Shown: positions 56,685-64,000 of the stretch, one piece after another
Numbering within the stretch: position 1 is the stretch's first letter
How the letters are laid out: each line of letters starts with the position of its first letter
Assembly: GCA_951799405.1 (NCBI GenBank)
Contig: OX637346.1
Location: 9,571,215 to 9,635,214 of the forward strand
Reading direction: 5' to 3'
Length of the DNA stretch: 64,000 nucleotides
Source of the DNA: Agapetus fuscipes
Lineage: Eukaryota; Arthropoda; Insecta; Trichoptera; Glossosomatidae
The notes under the pieces: model-generated
Database searches by the model: none
Told to the model about the DNA's origin: nothing
The model's input: only the letters and a program-made list of their open reading frames with translations
Program-made: the position numbers and the translations under genes

Positions 56685-57648
56685 ATGTTCTGTGTCTGCT
56701 GAATTATTTTATTTTGGATGCATGACGCATAGAACCAGGACGGTGCATGATGGTGTTCAGAAGTGCAATTCTCGATGTTCGGTTGCACTAAAGATATTAG
56801 TTGCCGGTGGAGATTAATAGCCCTTGCGAAAGAGTTCCTTTGCCGTTTTGCGATTCTCGTTCCCACCGACCTTCCGACTATCCTTACAAGGGACAGCAAT
56901 GGGTTTTGTATGTTTTTTCTCGATTGGCCAGACTGACGGATGATCGATGTGATAATCGTCCGACAGGTGCCAGCCCAAAGGGTAAATTTCCCCATATATT
57001 TAAAAAAAATACTAAAACTTCATCAAAAAGTAGTAAAACAATAATAAGTGCAAATAAGTACGAAACAACGGAATGAAAATACATAAAACTACATTACAAT
57101 GTAATAAAAAACTCAGTTCTCAACAATACAATGTTTGGTGAAAACTATTGTTTATATTGTACTTTTACTCCTTCAACTTGTTAAAACTAGCCCAATTTAT
57201 TTTAATTAAAAAATTTAAGGTGATTTGTTTATTTCAAATATGTTAAAATTAGGAAATGATTATAAATAACATTTTATGTGAAATTATTTTTCCTTGGACT
57301 TTGGGGGCAATTCTCATAGTTCACAGCTCTCGCATAGCAGGCTGGCAAATCAGGCTAACTTCACGTCTGCTGTCAACTGACATTTGACAATTAAATCTAT
57401 GCTTAAATCTTTGTAAATTGAGCGTTATAATGATTGAAAATCACTTGTAAATAATTATGTTTACAATTTATCACAAATGAAGATGAAACTGTGAAAAAAT
57501 AACGCAATTTCTTTGTGAAAATTTATTGTTGTCAAAAGCATAATAATTATCTGCATGACGTACTTAGCGACGCGCATATTATGCCGTTCAGAATGCCAAT
57601 TTTCGTAAGATCGTAGTTCCTATTCTACGTCATAATTTCCTATAATAA
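56685..57648. other. Non-coding flank of the gypsy element
   Basis: 56700-56980 is GC-richer with opposed ORFs (56672-56995 minus, 56801-57076 plus) that have no motif. The rest is AT-rich. The 3' LTR of the element is outside the window, so its target duplication cannot be checked. Confidence 0.35.
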
Positions 57649-58194
57649 TGTCACGTGGGTCACAAATAAACATAAGGAATGAGTTTGCGAATACATTTAT
57701 TTAGGTCATTAAAGAAAATAAGTCATATTGTTATGTAAATATAAATATTGAAATAAGTATGGGTAGTTATAGTGTTATGTAAATATAAATATTGAAATAA
57801 GTATGGATAGTTATAGTTATAAGAATTCTCTAGGCTAAGTAGGTATTTGTTATAATTATAGGAATACTGTATTACATTTGTAGGTAGGATTTTGGTTGTG
57901 TCTAGGTAGTACGTGAATCATCGAGAAGTAATAATTACTCTGGAACCGTCTAGCAACTTTGGGTCTAGATTATACTGCTCTAAAGAGTATAAAGGGTGCA
58001 AATGGCCTGCAGAGCGGCCAGTATCATAGAGACTTACAAACACATCGAAGTCATCTGATCAGTGAACCAAAACCAAGTGGAATAATCGAGAAAGTAGTGT
58101 GAAAATAAATTTTGTAACTGTGTAAAATAAATAACTATTGAAGAAGACCTGTGTATTTTTAATTTGAAGACAATTGAACCCTAATTTCGTAACA
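57649..58194 (+). repeat. 5' LTR of gypsy element (546 bp, inferred bounds)
   Basis: Starts TGTCACGTGG and ends CGTAACA directly before the primer site. U3 holds a 44-bp tandem duplication (57729-57772, 57773-57816). TATAAAGG at 57988-57995 is the likely TATA box, and AATAAA occurs at 58104 and 58126. The left edge is inferred from the TG start because no second LTR is available. Confidence 0.7.
57988..57995 (+). promoter_or_regulatory. TATA box in gypsy LTR
   Basis: TATAAAGG upstream of the two AATAAA signals and of the primer site, in the right order for U3-R-U5. Confidence 0.5.
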
Positions 58195-58196
58195 AT

Positions 58197-58212
58197 TGGT
58201 GTCAGGTGTGGG
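58197..58212 (+). promoter_or_regulatory. Primer binding site, tRNA-Leu-like
   Basis: TGGTGTCAGGTGTGGG begins two bases after the LTR end. TGGTGTCAG with a following GTGGG is what the 3' end of a tRNA-Leu would pair with. Confidence 0.7.
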
Positions 58213-58633
58213 GTTTAAAACCAAGTACCAAGTAAAAACTGTGCTTGAAAGTATTGAAAAATATATCTGGACAACATAATAAAAAAAAAAGTTTTAAATA
58301 AAACTGATTAAACTTGAATTAAAAACGATCGTGTGGTTACCCGCTAAAAATTTGATTGAAGTGTGGATAGATAACGTGTTAATAATATTGTGTTAGTATT
58401 AGTAAATACTCATTAGCCGATCTGACGAAGCAAAGTAAATAATCATTATCTAATATCATTATTTGGTGATTTAAAAATAAATATTAAAAGGCGGTACCTA
58501 CCTACCGTCAGTATAATTAGATAAATTATTATTTTGCTAAAGTACGTATTTAAAATAACTTTATATATAAAACTCATAACCCGTATTAAATAAATTTAAA
58601 AATATTTTTGTTTTGAAGTAAATTTTGAAAAAA

Positions 58634-59932
58634 ATGGCAACCAAAGTGAACATCAAGGACCTCAAAGTCACTGAGCTTAAAAATGAGCTTCTGGAGAGGG
58701 ACCTGGAGACCTCAGGAGGGAAGGCGGCCTTACAGGCACGCCTCATGGAGGCCTTAGAACAGTCAGGCGAAGACCCGGCATATTTTGTCATGGCGTCTGG
58801 AGGGGACCGCGCCTTGGACGAGCTAAACCTCAGCATCACCGGAAACTTCACTTCCATGGAGGAAAAGCTGAAAGGGGAGATGGCTGACAACGCCAAGACC
58901 CTGAAAGTGGAGATGGCTGACAACTCCAAGACCCTGAGGGAAGACCTGAAGGCGGAGATGGCTGACAACGCCAGGACCCTGAAGGCGGAGATAGCGGATA
59001 GTCTCACAACCCTGAAAGGAGAAATAGAGGAGAAGATGACAACCAACCTCTCGGCCCTGAAGGGGGAAATGGAGACTCGGATGTCAAACCTGGAAGACCG
59101 TCTGCGTGCCGAGCTGGCTGACAAGTGCCAGATGGAGTCCACCAGAATCTCCCCCAAAGGCGGCCTTCACGACGAGACCGACCAGGGATGCTCAACTCCA
59201 ACCAGGATCACAAGAGGGGATGATGACCCTTCCCTAGCCAAGCACAACCTCCCAACCTTCGACGGGAAGACGTCGTGGGAGGAATACTTGACCCTCTTTG
59301 AGACAGCTGCCATGATGGGAGCCTGGAGCCAGCAGAAGAAGGCTTCGGTTCTCAGCCTGTCGCTCCGAGGAGACGCTCTCAGGGTTCTGCAGGCCATACC
59401 CCTGGACAACCGTGGTGACTTTGGGCAGCTGAAGCAGCGCTTGGATATGCGCTATGGCCACAAGTGCCTGGAGCAGCTGTACAAGTCACAGCTGAACACA
59501 AGGGTGCAGAAGCCCAACGAGAGCCTCCAGGAGTTTGAAATGGACATCGCCCGCCTGGTACGAGACGCTTACCCGACAGCCTCCGACGACATCTGTGAGA
59601 GCTTGGCAGTGGACAAGTTCCTAAATGGATTGCGGGAATGGGAGACGCAACAAGCCGTAAAACTGGCCCATCCCAAGGCTTTGAACGAGGCGCTCAGCCA
59701 AGCTCTCGAGTTTGAGGCTGTCAAACAGTCCATCAGGGGCCACGCCAGGGTTCGTGCAGTCGAGGCAGAGGAGGTCAAGCTACCTACAACCGAGGAGCTA
59801 ATTGAAAAAGTGCTGGAACGTCTGAGACCTCGAAGACGAGACCCACGCTGCTGGAACTGCGGACAGCTGGGCCACCTTAGCACCAAGTGTCCCAAGCCTC
59901 AGAAACCCAGAAAACAGGCTGCGGAAAACTAG
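58634..59932 (+). CDS. gag: Gag with SAP-like domain, coiled coil, capsid and CCHC knuckle
   Basis: 432 residues from the first ATG (58634); an in-frame TTG at 58625 is not needed. Residues 9-43 fit a SAP motif (LKVTELKNELLERDL, then SGGKAALQARL), a helix-turn-helix that binds AT-rich DNA in chromatin proteins. Residues 75-164 form a repeated coiled coil with EMADNAKTLK-type units. From about 205 the capsid region begins (LPTFDGKTSWEEYLTLFE) and runs to about 370 (QKPNESLQEFEMDIARLV). C406-X2-C409-X4-H414-X4-C419 is a zinc knuckle for RNA packaging. Gag forms the particle in which pol copies the RNA. Pol overlaps the last 52 nt in the -1 frame. The capsid and knuckle are certain by pattern; SAP is a motif-level call. 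Confidence 0.92.
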   Translation: MATKVNIKDLKVTELKNELLERDLETSGGKAALQARLMEALEQSGEDPAYFVMASGGDRALDELNLSITGNFTSMEEKLKGEMADNAKTLKVEMADNSKTLREDLKAEMADNARTLKAEIADSLTTLKGEIEEKMTTNLSALKGEMETRMSNLEDRLRAELADKCQMESTRISPKGGLHDETDQGCSTPTRITRGDDDPSLAKHNLPTFDGKTSWEEYLTLFETAAMMGAWSQQKKASVLSLSLRGDALRVLQAIPLDNRGDFGQLKQRLDMRYGHKCLEQLYKSQLNTRVQKPNESLQEFEMDIARLVRDAYPTASDDICESLAVDKFLNGLREWETQQAVKLAHPKALNEALSQALEFEAVKQSIRGHARVRAVEAEEVKLPTTEELIEKVLERLRPRRRDPRCWNCGQLGHLSTKCPKPQKPRKQAAEN

Positions 59933-62900
59933 AAAGGGTTAATGGGAAGGGGCAACCGTTGACCCACGCTGGAGAGGCCCTGAAATCTGCTGCTACTGTC
60001 GCAACCGTGAGAGGAAAAGCCAGCAGCATTTTTATCAATGGCATAATAGATGGAGTAACTCGTGAACTACTGGTGGACACGGGAGCAACCAGGACAATTC
60101 TGAGACGCGACATAGTGGCACGAGGTAAGCAGATTGCACCAACAAAGTGGTCTCTGCACACCGCCACGGGAGAGTCAGCACAGGTGTATGGGGAGACGAT
60201 TGCCACCTTCCAAATTGGCAGCACCACTTTTGATCATCGGACGTTGGTGGCCAACATTGAAGAAGACGTTATATTGGGAATGGACATACTGGACAGATTT
60301 GGGTGCAGTTTAAATTTAAAGAAAGGGTCCATTAAAATTGGAAATGAAGAAGTCATCCTGCAAAGACGGAAAGAACTGGCTGCACGTGTTATCCTAGCCA
60401 AGAATACCGAAGTGAAGGGGCGATCCGAGATGATAGTGAGTGCCCGCCTGGATTCCAGTAGTACAAATGACCAAATCTGTATGATAGAACCGGAGAACAT
60501 GGACAATGTTAACAAAGGAGTCATGGTGGCAAGAACAGTGATTCGCGCAAAGGAGACCATTCCTGTCAAGATCATGAATGTGAACAGCTACCCAGTTAAA
60601 ATGAATGAAGGTTTTGTTTTGGGCAGATGTGAGAGGATAACTTCCATTGTGCAACAGATGACAAACATGTCATGCGAAGGAAACAAATTGTCAACACAAT
60701 TGGAAGCCCTGGTCCACGACGCTTCCCAAGGTCTAACCGAGGAAAACAAACGGAGAGTGAGGAGTTTGATCTGCCGCTACCAGAACATTTTCGAGGACTC
60801 TAATGGCCGTCTGGGAAGAACCAAGGTAGTGCGACATAGCATAGACACCGGAGAAGCGAGACCAATAAAACAGGCTCCAAGAAGACTACCCTTTGCAAAG
60901 CGGGAAGAAGCTGACAAGATCATCAAAGACATGAGCAAGGATGGCATCATAGAACCATCAAGTAGCCCTTGGACATCCCCGGTGGTACTGGTGAAAAAGA
61001 AGGATGGCACCACGAGATTTTGTGTGGACTACAGACTGCTCAACGATGTTACGAAAAAGGATAGTTACCCTCTGCCAAGGATTGACGACACCTTGGACAC
61101 ATTGGCAGGATGCACCATTTTTTCCACATTGGACCTGAAAAGTGGCTACTGGCAAGTTGAATTGGATGCCAAAGATAAGGAGAAAACTGCATTCTCGACT
61201 GGATCTGGACTTTGGCAGTTCACCGTGATGCCATTTGGCTTATGCAATGCCCCCGCCACGTTTGAAAGGCTGATGGAGAATGTGCTGCGAGGACTATCAT
61301 GGGAAACCTGCCTGGTATACTTGGATGACATAATCATCCTGGGAAAGGACTTCAACCATCAGTTGAGAAATCTGGAGCAAGTTTTCGGGCGACTACAAGA
61401 CGCTGGACTGAAGCTCAACCCGAAAAAGTGTAACCTGTTCAAGAAACAAGTAAATTACCTGGGACACATAGTTTCTCAACGTGGAGTTGAAGTTGACCCT
61501 GCCAAAATCAAGGCAGTAAGAGACTGGCCCGTGCTGAAGGACAAACATGAAACTAGGAGTTTCCTGGGGCTGTGCACTTATTACAGGAGGTTTGTGCCAA
61601 GATTTGCGGACATTGCAAAACCGCTCACCAAGCTTACGGAAGAAAACACTCGCTTCCATTGGAGTGATTCCTGCGCACAAGCATTTGAAGAGCTTAAGGG
61701 AAGATTAACAAGTGCCCCCATCTTGAGCTACCCACGAAAAGATGGAAAGTTCATCCTGGATACCGACGCTAGTAATGTGGGGATAGGAGGCGTCCTTTCC
61801 CAAATACAGGATGGGCATGAGACTGTTCTGGGTTACTTCAGTAAAGTGCTTTCCAAGCCAGAACGAAATTATTGCGTGACCAGACGAGAGCTTCTTGCCG
61901 TGATAAAATCAGTGGAACACTTCCGCAAATACTTGTACGGGAGAAAATTCACACTACGGACTGATCATGCTGCACTGGTTTGGCTTCTGAAATTCAAAAA
62001 CCCAGAAGGGCAAGTGGCTAGATGGATTGAAAGGCTCCAGGAGTATGATTATGACTCCGAACATAGACCTGGCACGCTTCATCGAAATGCGGACGCATTA
62101 TCCAGACGACCATGCGCCAGTGACTGCAAACATTGCAGCAAGATGGAGGACAAGGTAGCAATTGTCCAAAGGACGACCACCGAAGATGAGGACTGGCAAG
62201 ATGAAAAATTGGCGCAAGACCAACTGAATGATCCGGACTTGAAGTATGTGATGGAATGGGCGCGAGAAGGAGAAAGGCCAACCTGGGAAAAACTCGCCCC
62301 CTTATCACCAACTGTCAAGGCTTATTGGGCTCAATGGGGATCCATAGTGATAGAAGGAGGGTTTCTGAAACGAAAGATCGAGAAGGAAGACGGCACACTT
62401 AGAAGAAAGCAAACCCTCGTTCCGAGGAGCCGAGTACCGGAAATCCTTGGACTGCTGCATGGAGGAACTTCTGGAGGACATCTAGGCGTTAAGAAGACGC
62501 TGGAGAAAGTGAAAGAGCGATTTTACTGGATCAACTGCAGCGAAGACGTCAAAGATTGGTGTCGAAAATGTGTAACCTGTGCAACGGCCAATGGACCGCA
62601 AAGGAAAAGGCGAGCACCAATGCGTCAGTACAATGTTGGCAGCCCCTTTGAAAGAATTGCCATCGACATAGCTGGCCCATTTCCTACAACTGAGAAGGGT
62701 AACAAGTACATCATGGTGGTGATGGATTACTTCAGCAAGTGGGTGGAAGCTTACTCAATCCCTAACCAAGAGGCCGTAACCGTGACTGAAGTTCTAGTTA
62801 CCGAATTTATCAGCAGGTTTGGCGTACCCCTGGAATTACATTCTGATCAGGGAAGGAACTTTGAAGCTGCTATCTTCCAGCAAATGTGTGAGCGGCTAGG

Positions 62901-64000
62901 GATCTACAAGACCAGGACCACTGCGCTACATCCACAGTCTGATGGAATGGTGGAAAGGATGAACCGTACCGTGGGGAGGTACTTAGCCAAAGTAGTGTCC
63001 AGCCATCAGCGGGACTGGGACCGACATCTGCCTTTGTTCTTATTGGCTTACCGGTCGGCTGTTCAGGAAACGACGAAGAAGACTCCCAGCAGCATACTGT
63101 TTGGGCGAGAAATGCGACTTCCTTGTGATCTCAAATTTGGCTGCAAACCAGGTGAAGACCTAGCCGGAGAAGACTATGTGACAGACCTTCGCAGGAGGCT
63201 GGATGACATCCATGATCAGGTCCGCATGAACATCGGGGAAGCCAGCGATCAAATGAAGGAGCGCTATGACACCAGAGCTGACAGCATGGGGTACAAAGCT
63301 GGTGACTGGGTGTGGCTTTTTGACCCCAAGAGGCGCCAAGGATACTGTCCGAAACTTCAGCGTTCCTGGGACGGGCCGTACGAGATCTTGGAGCGCATCA
63401 ACGATGTGGTCTACCGCATAAAAAAGAGACCAAACGGAAAACCAAGGGTCGTGCACTACAATCGCCTCTCACCATACCTAGGCGATAATGATGACCAACC
63501 AGCCCAAAAAGTACGACAGTGCGTCGCATCCGAAAGATCACCAGCCTTTGAGACGTTTTGGGAGAACGCGAAGGCAGGGCAGAAGTTTCGCCATGGAGTG
63601 ACCACAGAAGTCCACAAGGACTTATTTGAGGTCACTAGGGACCACACACTGGCATGCAGTGTACCGGAAGATCTAGATATGTCTAGAGGAATTGCACGGG
63701 TCTTCCGATACAAATTCGGAGAACCGCAACCCTCGAGCAGCCCGCAAGGAAGAGCTCTGAGACTACCGAAGGGGCGTCAACAAGCATACTGCCTGGTTGT
63801 CCCGGATTCCAGCAACCTGGAAGAGGACTACAAGGCATTGTGGGACGGCCTTGTTGAGCTGCGTGACTACATGTTGGAGGATCAGCAGGCGCGTCTGGCA
63901 ATACCGAAGATGGGTGGCGGCCGCGCTAATCGAGACTGGCGGATAATCCGGAGTATGATTGAAGCAGTGTTCTCGGGAGTCGGCATCAGCGTCGTGGTGT
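59881..64000 (+). CDS. pol: Pol polyprotein: PR-RT-RNaseH-IN plus C-terminal macro domain (3' incomplete)
   Basis: Open for 1,373 codons from after a TAG at 59878 to the window end, in the -1 frame relative to gag. Codon numbers from 59881: protease LVDTGAT at about 64-70 (Asp 66); RT with FCVDYRLLN, MPFGLCNAP and catalytic YLDD at 480-483 (61318-61329); RNase H starting DTDAS at 627 (61759); integrase zinc region with H860, H867, C897, C900; catalytic D929, D989 and E1025, spacing D-X59-D-X35-E; GPY motif (WDGPYEI) near 1165. After about codon 1240 a macro-like domain follows and runs off the window. It is likely made by -1 frameshifting from gag, but no canonical X-XXY-YYZ site is seen in the overlap. 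All catalytic residues of PR, RT and IN are present, so the enzyme could be active. Confidence 0.95.
63598..64000 (+). other. Macro domain at the Pol C-terminus (partial)
   Basis: Codons about 1240-1373 of the pol frame. Motifs in order: TEVHKDLFEV (first strand and loop), HTLACSVPEDLDMSRGIARV then FRYKFG (the GIA...F..KFG loop that binds ADP-ribose), a central part with GRALRLPKGRQQAYCLVV, helix YKALWDGLVELRDYMLE, and LAIPKMGGG...DW followed by IIRSMIEAVFSGVGISVVV (phosphate loop and last strand). This is the layout of the small macro domains of TARG1/OARD1 and Poa1p, which bind or remove ADP-ribose. At the positions aligned with the TARG1 catalytic Lys and Asp I see Pro (in LVVPD) and Ala (in GGGRAN), so hydrolysis by that mechanism seems unlikely; binding is possible. 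The very end is outside the window. Confidence 0.8.

Larger units (their letters stand above)
57649..64000 (+). mobile_element. Ty3/gypsy retrotransposon with SAP-Gag and Pol-macro (left part)
   Basis: Order seen: 5' LTR (57649-58194), primer site, 440-bp leader, gag, pol in the -1 frame, open to the window end. The gene order PR-RT-RH-IN defines Ty3/gypsy (Metaviridae). Coding parts are GC-richer than surrounding DNA and have no stop or frameshift, so the copy looks young. The 3' end and 3' LTR are beyond the window. Confidence 0.95.

Noticed and set aside
58625..58633. Upstream TTG start for gag
   Set aside because: The ATG at 58634 lies three codons downstream in the same frame and has an A-rich leader; a TTG start is unnecessary in a eukaryote.
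59167..59895. Minus-strand ORFs across gag, and others across pol to 63901
   Set aside because: They are shadows of the long plus-strand gag and pol frames, whose motifs are unambiguous.

Overview
The window is 64 kb of AT-rich animal nuclear DNA, most likely from an insect (possibly a moth or butterfly; the order is an inference). The reasons are spliceable GC-rich exons in an AT-rich background, the mixture of LINEs, tRNA-derived SINEs, MITEs and Ty3/gypsy elements, and the absence of operons or bacterial signals. Nearly all recognisable content is mobile DNA. The only host gene I can support is the 3' end of one plus-strand gene at about 8 kb. Much of the rest is single-copy intron or intergenic sequence with scattered GC-richer islands that may be conserved non-coding DNA.

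Layout. Positions 1-995 (minus) are an uninterrupted reverse transcriptase segment of a jockey/CR1-like LINE, joined to a copy of a very abundant short repeat, here called Rep-A. Positions 2132-7623 are a complete minus-strand LTR element with two almost identical 1,049-bp LTRs, a 4-bp target duplication, a degenerate integrase remnant and an unusual array of small perfect hairpins. Positions 7986-8970 hold two terminal exons of the host gene with an in-frame TAG. From 9 to 57 kb there are about 20 Rep-A copies; two tRNA-derived SINE families (SINE-B, SINE-C); three LINE families (alpha with an RGRPRK motif, beta whose 3' tail is shared with SINE-C, gamma with a CECG motif); an L2/CR1-like LINE end; foldback elements; a 9-bp-TSD MITE; hAT-like and other MITEs; tandem duplications; and microsatellites.

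Positions 57649-64000 contain the left 6.35 kb of a young, apparently intact Ty3/gypsy retrotransposon: 5' LTR, tRNA-Leu-like primer site, gag, and pol in the -1 frame, open to the window end. Gag carries an N-terminal SAP-like domain and a repeated coiled coil before the capsid region and a CCHC knuckle. Pol has protease, RT, RNase H and a D,D35E integrase, followed by a C-terminal extension that reads as a macro (ADP-ribose-binding) domain of TARG1/Poa1p type. This pol-macro fusion is the most interesting object in the window.

The mobile elements interact. SINE-C appears to use the LINE-beta 3' tail. A foldback element sits inside a Rep-A copy with a 12-bp duplication. An L2-like LINE interrupts a LINE-gamma end. 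Rep-A interrupts a hAT-like element. All assignments come from reading the sequence; no database search was possible.
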